DNA of 64,000 nucleotides. Origin: Akkermansiaceae bacterium. GTDB lineage: Bacteria; Verrucomicrobiota; Verrucomicrobiia; Verrucomicrobiales; Akkermansiaceae. A program made the position numbers and the translations under genes. The stretch lies in NCBI GenBank assembly GCA_018402445.1, contig JAGYIT010000012.1, positions 1 through 64,000 of the forward strand. The letters are read 5' to 3'. The notes below the pieces were generated by a model. It did no database searches, was not told where the DNA came from, and saw nothing but the letters and a program-made list of their open reading frames with translations. Of the stretch, positions 1-8,488 are shown one piece after another (the stretch's first letter is position 1; the number at the start of each line of letters is the position of its first letter).

Positions 1-41
1 GCTGGCGGCTGATCACGCGAGCAAAGGTCCTGGGAACATGA

Positions 42-142
42 CGACGGGGTAATGTTGCATCCAGTCCGGGTGCCCCGCAAGCGGGTCCCTCCCTCCCTCT
101 GATGTTCCCTCGGGGAATACCCCTCGGCAGCATTACCCGTCG
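42..142. repeat. Long imperfect inverted repeat
   Basis: The arms at about 42-58 and 127-142 are near-perfect reverse complements (CGACGGGGTAATGTTGC against GCAGCATTACCCGTCG), differing by one base and one bulge. The interior also holds shorter GC-rich hairpins. No coding signal is visible from 1 to 170. It lies just upstream of the REP-transposase leader repeats and may be a REP-type or MITE-type palindrome, but the family is not recognised. Confidence 0.5.
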
Positions 143-170
143 CAGCTCGCAAATTGCGCTCCGGGCCTGC

Positions 171-253
171 ATTGCAAGATTCCTACTGGTAAGATTCCAG
201 GAAAAATAACAGAAATCCGTTGACTGCGGGGAGAAGTTCGGCAATATGGGGGC
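171..253 (+). repeat. REP-transposase leader repeat, copy A
   Basis: It contains GCAAGATTCC, then AAGATTCCAGGAAAAATAAC, then a TTGACTGCGGGG block ending at the ATG of a broken transposase copy. The same leader precedes the copies at 567, 930 and 26210, and a shorter form cuts off proS near 63202. The TTGACT could serve as a -35 box, but no convincing -10 follows. Confidence 0.7.
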
Positions 254-498
254 ATGTCAGGCAAGAAAGGAACGAAGCGTTGGCTCACTCCGTGGGCGGA
301 TTCCGAGGATAGGCCGTCCGTTTACCACCTCACTCTCGCGTGGTGGACCGGCGGTTCGTGTTCGGGGATGAGGAGCGGGGGAAATTCCGCATGTTCATGC
401 GGATGATGGAAAATTTCAGCGGCTGCCGGGTGCTTTCCTACTGCGTGATGTCGAACCATTTCCATATCCCGTTTGAGGTTCCGCTCGATGCCTGCACT
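254..498 (+). pseudogene. REP-associated transposase, broken 5' copy 1
   Basis: About 245 bp match the first ~80 codons of the full transposase at 930, from its ATG through the HFH part of the HUH motif. One base is missing at about 333-336 (CCTCACTCTCGCG here against CCTCACCTCTCGCG in the intact copy), which shifts the frame. Homology stops near 495, where the next leader repeat begins. It cannot encode a functional transposase, since the catalytic tyrosine region is absent. Confidence 0.75.
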
Positions 499-499
499 T

Positions 500-566
500 G
501 CAAGATTCCAGGAAAAATAACAGAAACCGTTGACTGGGTGGGGAGAAGCTCTGGCAATATGGGGGC
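500..566 (+). repeat. REP-transposase leader repeat, copy B
   Basis: GCAAGATTCCAGGAAAAATA followed by a TTGACT block, joined directly to the end of broken transposase copy 1 and leading into the ATG of copy 2. Confidence 0.7.
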
Positions 567-860
567 ATGTCAGGTAAGAAAGGAACGAAGTGCTGGTTAC
601 CCGTGGGCGGATTCCGAGGAAAGGCTGTCCGTTTACCACCTTACCTCTCGCGTGGTGGACCGGCGGTCTGTGTTCGGGGATGAGGAGCGGGGAAGTTCCG
701 GCATGTTCATGCGGATGATGGAAAATTTCAGCGGCTGCCGGGTGCTTTCCTACTGCGTGATGTCGAACCATTTCCATATCCTGCTTGAGGTTCCGCCGAT
801 GCCGAAGGCTGGTTTGAGCGATGCGGAGCCTCAAGCGGCTGGGTGCACTTATGCCGAGCA
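567..860 (+). pseudogene. REP-associated transposase, broken 5' copy 2
   Basis: About 290 bp match the first ~95 codons of the intact transposase at 930, including the HFH motif. Small deletions near 590-600 and 690-700 break the frame from its own ATG. Homology ends around 'TATGCCGA', about 10 bp before the third leader repeat. With copy 1 it forms an accidental continuous reading frame (about 340-897) carrying two HFH motifs but no tyrosine domain. Confidence 0.75.
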
Positions 861-864
861 CTGC

Positions 865-929
865 GGGATTCCAGGAAAAATAACAGAAATCCGTTGACTG
901 CGGTGGGAGAAGCCTGGCAATATGGGGGC
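865..929 (+). repeat. REP-transposase leader repeat, copy C
   Basis: GGATTCCAGGAAAAATAACA followed by the TTGACT block, directly upstream of the intact transposase ATG at 930. It is the third of three tandemly arranged leaders in 760 bp. Confidence 0.7.
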
Positions 930-2033
930 ATGTCAGGCAAGAAAGGAACGAAGCGTTGGCTCACTCCGTGGGCGGATTCCGAGGAAAGGCCGTCCGTTTA
1001 CCACCTCACCTCTCGCGTGGTGGACCGGCGGTTCGTGTTCGGGGATGAGGAACGGGGGAAGTTCCGCATGTTCATGCGGATGATGGAGAATTTCAGCGGC
1101 TGCCGGGTGCTTTCCTACTGCGTGATGTCGAATCATTTCCATATCCTGCTTGAGGTTCCGCCGATGCCGAAGGCTGGTTTGAGCGATGCGGAGCTGCTCA
1201 AGCGGTTGGGTGTGCTCTATGCCGAAAATTTCGTGAAAAGCGTGGCCGATGAGCTTGCCGCCGCGCGGGAGGAAGGCGATGGAGGAGGGGGGAGCGCGGA
1301 TACTGTTGCGGAGATCCACGGTCGTTTCACGCCCAGGATGCACGATTTGAGCGATTTCATGAAGACGCTTTTGCAAAGATTCACGCGTTGGTTCAACCGC
1401 ACGCACAACCGTACGGGGACGCTTTGGGAGGATCGTTTCAAGAGCGTGATCGTTGAGAGCGGAACGGCAGCGAGGACCATCGCAGCGTACATCGATCTCA
1501 ATCCGGTGCGGGCGGGAATGGTTTCCGATCCGGCGGATTACCGCTGGAGCAGCTATGGCGAGGCGGTGGGCGGCGGTGCGAAAGGCAACGGGAAGAAGGC
1601 ACGGGAAGGGCTTGTGCGCGCGTGCATGAGCCACAAGGGAATCGGTTTCGAGGCGGAGAAATGGAAGGAGGTTTCAAGGATCTACCGCCGTGCCATGGGT
1701 ATGGCGCTGGGGAGGAAAAACTCAAATTTCAAAATTCAAAATTCAAGTAAGAGTAAAACCTCGATCACCAAGAACACGGAGGAGATGCTGGAGTCGGAGG
1801 ACAACGAAACTGTCCTGCCGGATCTCGGAATGGCCGGAATGTTGATGAAGCGGGTGAGATATTTCACGGACGGGGCGGTGATCGGGAGCAAGGAGTTTGT
1901 GAACGAGGCCTTCGCGGGGGCGCGGGAGAGGTTTACGGAAAGGAGAAAGGATGGAGCGCGGAGGATGCGGGGACGCGGCGTGGCGGCGAAGGGTATGCTA
2001 TGGAGTATTCGTGATCTGCGGGTGAGGGTTTGA
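930..2033 (+). CDS. REP-associated tyrosine (Y1, IS200-like) transposase
   Basis: A 367-residue HUH-type single-strand nuclease of the REP-associated tyrosine transposase group, which is thought to cleave and move short palindromic REP elements. SNHFHILLEVP near residue 63 gives the HUH histidines. AAYIDLNPVRAG near residue 190 carries the presumed catalytic tyrosine and the signature block of this group. An open frame extends upstream to 843, but ATG 930 is chosen because the same MSGKKGTKRW start is conserved in the copy at 26210 and follows the conserved leader. Around residues 264-273 an AT-rich short repeat (1721-1747) is read through in frame as SNFKIQNSSK, at the point where the second copy carries a different repeat. 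The C-terminal ~50 basic residues look intact. Confidence 0.88.
   Translation: MSGKKGTKRWLTPWADSEERPSVYHLTSRVVDRRFVFGDEERGKFRMFMRMMENFSGCRVLSYCVMSNHFHILLEVPPMPKAGLSDAELLKRLGVLYAENFVKSVADELAAAREEGDGGGGSADTVAEIHGRFTPRMHDLSDFMKTLLQRFTRWFNRTHNRTGTLWEDRFKSVIVESGTAARTIAAYIDLNPVRAGMVSDPADYRWSSYGEAVGGGAKGNGKKAREGLVRACMSHKGIGFEAEKWKEVSRIYRRAMGMALGRKNSNFKIQNSSKSKTSITKNTEEMLESEDNETVLPDLGMAGMLMKRVRYFTDGAVIGSKEFVNEAFAGARERFTERRKDGARRMRGRGVAAKGMLWSIRDLRVRV
1721..1747. repeat. AT-rich short dispersed repeat (type A), inside a gene
   Basis: CTCAAATTTCAAAATTCAAA and the following bases form iterations of AAATTC/TTTCAA. Similar sequence occurs inside leuS (3233-3258) and between genes at 20612-20641 and 21182-21208. 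It is translated in frame within the transposase. Confidence 0.5.
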
Positions 2034-2428
2034 AAGACACGAGACCCCTACTTCGCCACCGACTTCGCTAAAGCTACGACGGTCAAGAAGGCTACGAAGG
2101 GCTAGATTTGAAACATAAGACACAAGAGAAGAGGTGTCGATTAAGAGGAATCCCCTTTTGAGATAGTCCACGCCGGGCAGGATGAGGAAGCGTGCGAACG
2201 ATGACACGGTTGAGGATTTCCTGTTCGGAAGGGGCAGGGCTACGGAAAGGGACGTGCGGCATGCCGCAGATCTGACGCGCAGCGGAAAAATGTTCAGAAA
2301 ACCAGATGGATACTGATTATCAGGATTGATTGGGTTTGTGAAAATCCGCAGTATCCGCGATTTCGCGAGGCAGGGTTTTTCTTTTCATACGTGCGGGCAC
2401 CCGCCACGTTTCCCGCCCACCACCGACC
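2034..2428. other. Intergenic region before leuS with dispersed repeat
   Basis: No gene is visible. Positions 2050-2105 (CTTCGCTAAAGCTACGAC and neighbours) closely match 46716-46768. Positions 2114-2130 (ATAAGACACAAGAGAAG) match the ACACAAGA-type repeat inside the second REP transposase at 27006-27038. The remainder, including the probable leuS promoter region, shows no clear consensus signal. Confidence 0.45.
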
Positions 2429-4984
2429 ATGTCCGAAACACGCAAACCTTTCCCCTTCGATGAGTTCGAGCCCAAGTGGCAAGCCCGCTGGGACTCCGAT
2501 AAGACCTTCCGCACCCCGAATCCGGGCGCAGAGGGCTTCGATGCGTCCAAGCCGAAATACTACGTGCTCGACATGTTTCCCTATCCCAGCGGCGCAGGTC
2601 TGCACGTCGGCCACCCCGAGGGCTACACCGCCACCGACATTATCGGCCGCTACAAGCGGATGAAGGGCTTCAACGTTCTCCACCCAATGGGCTACGATTC
2701 CTTCGGCCTGCCCGCCGAGCAATACGCAATCAAGACCGGCCAGCATCCCGCGATCACCACCGCCGCGAATATCGAGAACTTCCGCCGCCAGTTGAAATCT
2801 CTCGGTTTCGGCTACGACTGGGATCGCGAGATTGCCACCACCGATCCCGAATACGTGCGCTGGACGCAGTGGATTTTCCTCCAGATCTACAACTCGTATT
2901 TCTGCGGGGAAACGAACATCGCCCGCCCGGTTTCCGAATTGGAGGCGAAAGGCTGGAGCCGCGATGAAATCGACAACGTCCGCCTCGCCTTCGTGGCCGA
3001 CACGCCCGTCTGGTGGTCGCCGGATCTGGGCACCGTGCTCGCCAACGAGGAGGTTGAGGAATGGAAGGCGAAAGGCCACACCGTCGAGCGCCGCCCGCTG
3101 CGCCAATGGATGCTCCGCATCACGAAATACGCCCAGCGCCTCATCGACGAACTCGACACCCTCGACTGGCCGGAAGGGATCAAGCTGCTTCAGAAGAATT
3201 GGATCGGGCGCAGCGAAGGGGCGGAGGTGAAGTTTCAAATTTTAAATTTCAACTCTCAAGTGGAGGTGTTCACGACTCGTCCTGACACCCTCTTCGGAGC
3301 CACCTACATGGTGCTGGCTCCTGAGCATCCGTTGGTTTCCGAAATCACTGTGTCCGAACAGAAGGAGGCTATTGAGGTTTATCGGAAAGCCATTTCCTCG
3401 AAATCCGATCTGGATCGCGGCGACCTCAACAAGGACAAGTCCGGTGTCTTCACTGGTGCTTTCGCGATCAATCCCGTGAACGGCGAGCTGATCCCGATCT
3501 GGATCGCTGACTATGTGATGATGGGCTACGGCACCGGAGCGATCATGGCGGTTCCGGCGCATGATGAGAGGGATTTTGAGTTTGCTCAAAAATTTGGCCT
3601 TCCTGTATTGCAGGTGGTCCAGCCGACCAACGATACCGATTGGAAAGGCTACACGGATCCTGGTATCGCCGTGAACTCGGGTTTCCTCGACGGACTCCCC
3701 ACCGCCGAAGCGAAGGCGAAGATGATTGATTGGCTGGAGTCGAATGGCCAAGGCAAGCGCCGCGTCCAGTTCAAGCTTCGCGACTGGCTGTTTTCCCGCC
3801 AACGCTACTGGGGCGAGCCGTTTCCCATCGTGTGGAAAGACGGCAAGCACCAGGCCATCCCGGACAGCGAACTGCCGCTGCTCGCCCCGCCGCTGGATGA
3901 CTACAAGCCCTCCGGTTCGCCCGAGCCGATCCTTTCGAAAGCGCGCGGCTGGGTGGAGCTGCCGGACGGCTCCGTCCGCGAGACGAACACGATGCCGCAG
4001 TGGGCCGGCTCTTGCTGGTATTACCTCCGCTACTGTGATCCTAGTAATTCAGGCCGCTTCATCTCCCTTGAGGCGGAGGAGTATTGGTCTTCCAATCCTC
4101 AATCCTCAATCAACAATCCTCAATCAGGCATGGTCGATCTCTACGTCGGCGGCACCGAGCACGCCGTGCTCCACCTGCTTTATGCCCGGTTCTGGCACAA
4201 GGTGTTGTTCGACCTAGGCCATGTCCGCACGCCGGAGCCGTTTCAGAAGCTCGTGAACCAAGGCCTGATCATGGGCGAGGACGGGCAGAAGATGTCGAAA
4301 TCGCGCGGCAACGTGGTGAATCCCGACGATGTCGTTTCCGCCTACGGAGCCGATTCCCTGCGCCTCTACGAAATGTTCATGGGGCCGCTGGAGCAGGTGA
4401 AACCGTGGCAGATGAAGGGCGTGGAGGGCGTTTCCCGTTTCCTCGCCCGGGTATGGAGACTTGCGATCACCGAAGAAGGCAGTCTTTCGCCGCGAATCGA
4501 AGACACGCCATGTGCCGACAAGGAGCTGCTCCGTGTGGTCAGCGAGACGATCAAGAAAGTCGGCGAAGACATCGAGAAACTCAGTTTCAACACCGCGATC
4601 TCGCAGATGATGATCTGCACGAATGCGTTCACGCAGGCCGAATTCGTGCCGAAGGCGGAGTTCATGCGTTTCCTCAAGGTTCTCAATCCCTTCGCGCCGC
4701 ATATCAGCGAGGAAATCTATGAGCGGCTAGGTGGGCGGGAGTTGCTTTCCGAAACAGAGTGGCCGTCCTACGACGAGCAGGCGCTGATCCGCACCGAGTG
4801 CGAACTGGTTGTGCAAGTCAACGGCAAGCTCCGCGACCGCATCTGGTTGGCAATGGATGCACCCGAGGATACGGCCAAGGAACTCGCTTTGGCCTCCCCA
4901 AAAATCAAGGAGCACATCGACGGCAAAACGATGCGCAAGGTGATCTATGTGCCCGGCAAGATCCTGAATCTCGTGGTTTCCTGA
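2429..4984 (+). CDS. leuS: Leucyl-tRNA synthetase
   Basis: Charges tRNA-Leu with leucine in the cytoplasm; 851 residues, normal for bacterial class Ia LeuRS. The HIGH-type motif is HVGH at residues 59-62 and KMSKS lies near residues 620-624. The CP1 editing domain lies roughly between residues 220 and 420, and the anticodon-binding and C-terminal domains follow KMSKS. Two low-complexity stretches look like short dispersed repeats read in frame: residues ~269-277 ([12 protein letters not shown] 3233-3258) at the entry to the editing domain, and ~555-566 ([16 protein letters not shown] 4092-4126) just before the conserved [11 protein letters not shown] block, where Escherichia coli LeuRS is about a dozen residues shorter. 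The stop codon overlaps the ATG of the helicase gene (ATGA), so the two are probably cotranscribed. Confidence 0.97.
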   Translation: MSETRKPFPFDEFEPKWQARWDSDKTFRTPNPGAEGFDASKPKYYVLDMFPYPSGAGLHVGHPEGYTATDIIGRYKRMKGFNVLHPMGYDSFGLPAEQYAIKTGQHPAITTAANIENFRRQLKSLGFGYDWDREIATTDPEYVRWTQWIFLQIYNSYFCGETNIARPVSELEAKGWSRDEIDNVRLAFVADTPVWWSPDLGTVLANEEVEEWKAKGHTVERRPLRQWMLRITKYAQRLIDELDTLDWPEGIKLLQKNWIGRSEGAEVKFQILNFNSQVEVFTTRPDTLFGATYMVLAPEHPLVSEITVSEQKEAIEVYRKAISSKSDLDRGDLNKDKSGVFTGAFAINPVNGELIPIWIADYVMMGYGTGAIMAVPAHDERDFEFAQKFGLPVLQVVQPTNDTDWKGYTDPGIAVNSGFLDGLPTAEAKAKMIDWLESNGQGKRRVQFKLRDWLFSRQRYWGEPFPIVWKDGKHQAIPDSELPLLAPPLDDYKPSGSPEPILSKARGWVELPDGSVRETNTMPQWAGSCWYYLRYCDPSNSGRFISLEAEEYWSSNPQSSINNPQSGMVDLYVGGTEHAVLHLLYARFWHKVLFDLGHVRTPEPFQKLVNQGLIMGEDGQKMSKSRGNVVNPDDVVSAYGADSLRLYEMFMGPLEQVKPWQMKGVEGVSRFLARVWRLAITEEGSLSPRIEDTPCADKELLRVVSETIKKVGEDIEKLSFNTAISQMMICTNAFTQAEFVPKAEFMRFLKVLNPFAPHISEEIYERLGGRELLSETEWPSYDEQALIRTECELVVQVNGKLRDRIWLAMDAPEDTAKELALASPKIKEHIDGKTMRKVIYVPGKILNLVVS
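3233..3258. repeat. AT-rich short dispersed repeat (type A) inside leuS
   Basis: TTCAAATTTTAAATTTCAAC resembles the noncoding stretches at 20612-20641 and 21182-21208 and the one inside the REP transposase at 1721-1747. It encodes FQILNFNSQ in frame, at unusually low GC for this gene. Confidence 0.5.
4092..4126. repeat. CAATCCTCAATCA-type dispersed repeat (type B) inside leuS
   Basis: Three to four iterations of CAATCCT/CAATCAA read in frame as [12 protein letters not shown] related unit sits in frame in the IS91-type transposase at 22587-22618. Confidence 0.55.
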
Positions 4985-7900
4985 TGACACTGACGGACTA
5001 TTCTTTGGTGATCCAGGACAAGGAGCTGCGCGAGTGGCTGGTGAGCGGAGCCTGGAAGGAAAGGTATGACACGGCGACGGTCAACCGCAGCAAGCCGTAC
5101 ATCAACCCCCGGCTGATCAGCGGGATCAAGATCGTGAAACCGGCGAAGACGGATCTGACGATGATCCAAGCGGTGATCGCCGGGACGTCGGATATCCCCT
5201 ATAAGCTGTTGATGGCGGTTTCCAAGGCGGGGAAGCGGTGGGACTTGCATACGGATTGCTCCTGTCCGGTCGGCCGGTCGTGCAAGCATTCCGCGGCGAC
5301 ACTAGCCTTGATGACGCAGGAGCTTTCCGGAGAGGCGGCGGTGGCGGATTTCGTGCCGACGGAGGTCACGAAGTGGCTGAAGGAGGTAAAGGAGGCGGCG
5401 TGTAAACAGGGTAAGGCCAGGGAGACGAAAATCGCGAAGCCGGAGAACCGGTTCCTAGCGTATTGCATTGAGTGGGATGTGTATAGCAAGGCACTGCTGT
5501 TCCATCTGCGGGTCGGGACGCGCCGAAAGGATGGTGGGATCAGCATTTCCGACACGAAGGCGGGAGCGGACTTATCGCGGCCTCCGAAATATTTCGTGAC
5601 GGAGGATTTTCCGGTGGTGGCGATCCATCACCAGTTGCTGAAGAACGATTATCGCTGGGGGGAGCTGGTGCTCAGGGGCGGCGGTTTCGATGAACTTTTG
5701 CGCCTAGCGGGTGACACCGGCCGGTTGTTTTACGGATGTGAGGTCAAGGGCGCGAAAGCGGTGAGGGGCTATCAGGTTCCCATGAAATACGAGCGAATCC
5801 AGCCGGGCAGCGAGGAGAGTGTGTCACCGGAATGGGAGATGACGGTGCAGAGCGGGATGCGGCCGGTCTTGAAATTTGCGGAGGAGGGCATGGTGCTGAT
5901 CCCGACGATCCCGCTGCGCTACCTGCGGGAGGAAGGCGCGGCGATGGGTTTGGTAAAGAGCGAGCATCCCGCCGAGATGCTGCTCGCGTGGTCTTCGGGG
6001 CCGGTGATCGGGGAGAAGAACCTGAACACGGTGTCGGAGAGCTTGATGGCGGGGGAAACGGCGGCCCTGCCGACCCCGGTGCCGGTGCAAACGGAGCGGC
6101 GGGAAGGCCTGAAACCTGTCGCGCATTTCCTGATCGGGAAGGCGGGCAAGAATGTGGCGGAGTATGGCGGGGCGCAGGTGACCGGAAAACTGCGCGTGAA
6201 GTACGGGGACAGCGGCCTGTTGCTCCCGTCCATTGGCAAAGGGATTCCCGTGCATGTGGAGCTGCGGGGGAAAATGAGGATCGTGTGGGACAGGGATACG
6301 AAGGAGGAAGGGCGGATGGTGAAAGCGCTGGCCAAGGAGGGGATGATTCCTGTTTCCGAATGTTTGCCCTTCCAAGGAGCTGGTTCGGGGTCGGATCACG
6401 AATACATGATCGATCTATTCGGGGAGGGCGTAGATTTCGGGGAAGATTACGAGGATGACTTTGGGGACGTATCTGGGGACGATTCCGAAGACGACTTTGA
6501 TGATGATTTTGATAAGGAATACCTATCGGAAAAGGAAATGTGGATCCGCTTCCTGGACGGGAAGGGTTGCGCGGCGCTGAGGGAGAAGGGATGGGTGATC
6601 GAGGTGGAGGCCGGGGCGGGTCTGACGATCCATGACGTGGAGGATTTTTTCCCGGCGATCGAGGGGGATGCGGATCATGGGATCGACTGGTTCAGTTTTG
6701 ACATTCCGCATGAAATCAACGGACGGAAGGTGAGCCTGATCCCGATCATCGCGCAGGCGATCCGGCAGGGCTTGCCTTCGGCGGACGATCCGGATTTACC
6801 GGAGACGATCTTGGTGGAGTGCGATGATCCGGCGGACGGGATGCTGCGTTTCCCGACACGGCGGCTGATCGAGATCGTGGATCAGGTCAGGCATCTGTTT
6901 CACGGAAAAGAGGATTTCGACGGGCCGATCCGGCTGGACCGGCTGGCGGCGGCGGGGGTCGCGGACGGCCTTTCCATCGATGGCACGGCCACGCTGCGGG
7001 CGCTGGCGAAGCTTGGGAAAAATCTCCGCACCCTGACCTCGCTACCGGAGGTGAAAGTGCCGCGCAAACTCAAGGCGGAGCTGCGCGAGTATCAGATCGA
7101 GGGCTTCCGCTGGCTCCAGTTTCTCGCGGATAACGGCCTGCACGGCATCCTCGCGGATGACATGGGTCTTGGGAAAACGGTGCAGACCCTCGCGCATCTG
7201 GTGGCGGAGCGTGAGAAGAAGCCGGGGAATCCCTCCCTGGTGATCGCGCCGACATCGGTCGCTCCGAACTGGGCGGCGGAGGCGGAGCGGTTCGCGCCGC
7301 AGCTGAAGACGATCCTGTGGCAGGGGAAAGACCGCGCGGCGCAGCTCCCGAAGCTGGCGAAGGCGGATCTGGTGATCACTTCCTATCCCTTGCTCGCGCA
7401 GGACTTCGATGTCCTCTCCGGGCGCAACTGGCATGTCCTCGCGCTCGACGAGGCGCAATACATCAAGAACCCCAAGGCGCTCACCGCGAAAAATGCTTGC
7501 CAGCTCAACGCCGCGCACCGCATCTGCCTTTCCGGCACGCCGATGGAAAACCACCTCGGCGAGTTGTGGAGCCTGATGAGGTTCCTGATGCCCGGCTTCC
7601 TTGCGGATGAGAAAACCTTCAACACGAACCTGCGCAAACCCATCGAGCGCGACCGTTCCACGGACGCCCAGCTCGCCCTGAACCGGCGAGTGGCTCCGCT
7701 GATCCTGCGCCGCACGAAGGACGCGGTGGCGAAGGATCTGCCACAGAAAACGGAGCTCATCCACGGCATCGACCTGAACCGCAAGCAGACGGATCTCTAC
7801 GAATCGGTGCGCGCGGCGATGGACAAGCGGGTGAGGGATGCGATCAGCGAGAAAGGCCTCGCGAAATCCCACATCATCGTCCTCGACGCCTTGCTCAAGC

Positions 7901-8475
7901 TGCGGCAGATCTGCTGCCATCCGAAATTGCTGAAAACGCCCGCCGCGCAAAAGGTGGAGGAATCCGCCAAGCTCGATTTCCTGACCGGGGAGCTTTTGCC
8001 GACGCTGATCGAGGAAGGGCGCAGTATTCTGCTTTTCTCCACCTTCACCTCCATGTTGGCGATTATCGAGGAGCATCTGGGTAAAATGGGCATACGCTAT
8101 CTCAAGATTACCGGCCAGACCACGGAGCGCGGTGCCCTGGTGAAGGAGTTCCAAAAGGGGGGCGTGCCGGTGTTCCTGATTTCCCTCAAAGCCGGCGGAA
8201 CCGGCCTAAATCTAACAGCGGCGGATACTGTGATCCATTACGATCCGTGGTGGAATCCCGCGGCGGAAAACCAGGCCACGGATCGCGCACACCGGATCGG
8301 GCAGACCAAGCCGGTGTTCGTCCATAAGCTGGTGTGCCGGGGCAGCATCGAGGAGCGGATGCTGGAGCTACAGAAACACAAGTCGGGTCTGGTGGAGGCG
8401 CTGCTTTCCGAGGAAACCAGCAAGCTCAGGATCGATCCCGAGACGCTCGGCCACCTCCTGGCTCCGCTCCAGTGA
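4984..8475 (+). CDS. SWIM zinc-finger SNF2-family helicase/ATPase
   Basis: A 1163-residue Swi2/Snf2 DNA-dependent ATPase. ATG 4984 overlaps the leuS stop (ATGA); the frame is open further upstream inside leuS, but this start fits translational coupling. A SWIM zinc finger (CSCPVGRSCKH) is at residues ~92-102. A long, poorly conserved middle region follows, with a strongly acidic Asp/Glu stretch around residues 480-520. The SNF2 ATPase domain has Walker A DDMGLGKT near residue 725 and a DEAQ box near 821. The helicase C-terminal domain contains the GGTGLNLTAAD and QATDRAHRIGQ signatures near residues 1065-1110. Bacterial members are linked to transcription recycling or DNA repair (RapA-like), but the role of this subfamily is not established. 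Confidence 0.93.
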   Translation: MTLTDYSLVIQDKELREWLVSGAWKERYDTATVNRSKPYINPRLISGIKIVKPAKTDLTMIQAVIAGTSDIPYKLLMAVSKAGKRWDLHTDCSCPVGRSCKHSAATLALMTQELSGEAAVADFVPTEVTKWLKEVKEAACKQGKARETKIAKPENRFLAYCIEWDVYSKALLFHLRVGTRRKDGGISISDTKAGADLSRPPKYFVTEDFPVVAIHHQLLKNDYRWGELVLRGGGFDELLRLAGDTGRLFYGCEVKGAKAVRGYQVPMKYERIQPGSEESVSPEWEMTVQSGMRPVLKFAEEGMVLIPTIPLRYLREEGAAMGLVKSEHPAEMLLAWSSGPVIGEKNLNTVSESLMAGETAALPTPVPVQTERREGLKPVAHFLIGKAGKNVAEYGGAQVTGKLRVKYGDSGLLLPSIGKGIPVHVELRGKMRIVWDRDTKEEGRMVKALAKEGMIPVSECLPFQGAGSGSDHEYMIDLFGEGVDFGEDYEDDFGDVSGDDSEDDFDDDFDKEYLSEKEMWIRFLDGKGCAALREKGWVIEVEAGAGLTIHDVEDFFPAIEGDADHGIDWFSFDIPHEINGRKVSLIPIIAQAIRQGLPSADDPDLPETILVECDDPADGMLRFPTRRLIEIVDQVRHLFHGKEDFDGPIRLDRLAAAGVADGLSIDGTATLRALAKLGKNLRTLTSLPEVKVPRKLKAELREYQIEGFRWLQFLADNGLHGILADDMGLGKTVQTLAHLVAEREKKPGNPSLVIAPTSVAPNWAAEAERFAPQLKTILWQGKDRAAQLPKLAKADLVITSYPLLAQDFDVLSGRNWHVLALDEAQYIKNPKALTAKNACQLNAAHRICLSGTPMENHLGELWSLMRFLMPGFLADEKTFNTNLRKPIERDRSTDAQLALNRRVAPLILRRTKDAVAKDLPQKTELIHGIDLNRKQTDLYESVRAAMDKRVRDAISEKGLAKSHIIVLDALLKLRQICCHPKLLKTPAAQKVEESAKLDFLTGELLPTLIEEGRSILLFSTFTSMLAIIEEHLGKMGIRYLKITGQTTERGALVKEFQKGGVPVFLISLKAGGTGLNLTAADTVIHYDPWWNPAAENQATDRAHRIGQTKPVFVHKLVCRGSIEERMLELQKHKSGLVEALLSEETSKLRIDPETLGHLLAPLQ

Positions 8476-8488
8476 CGCACCTACTCCG

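Noticed and set aside
340..897. A continuous 185-codon frame with two HFH nuclease motifs
   Set aside because: It arises by reading through two frameshifted 5' copies of the REP transposase and lacks the tyrosine domain, so it is treated as an accident of the duplication.
171..929. CRISPR-like array of repeated units
   Set aside because: Units are about 330-365 bp and contain gene sequence; no short regularly spaced repeats or cas genes are present anywhere in the window.
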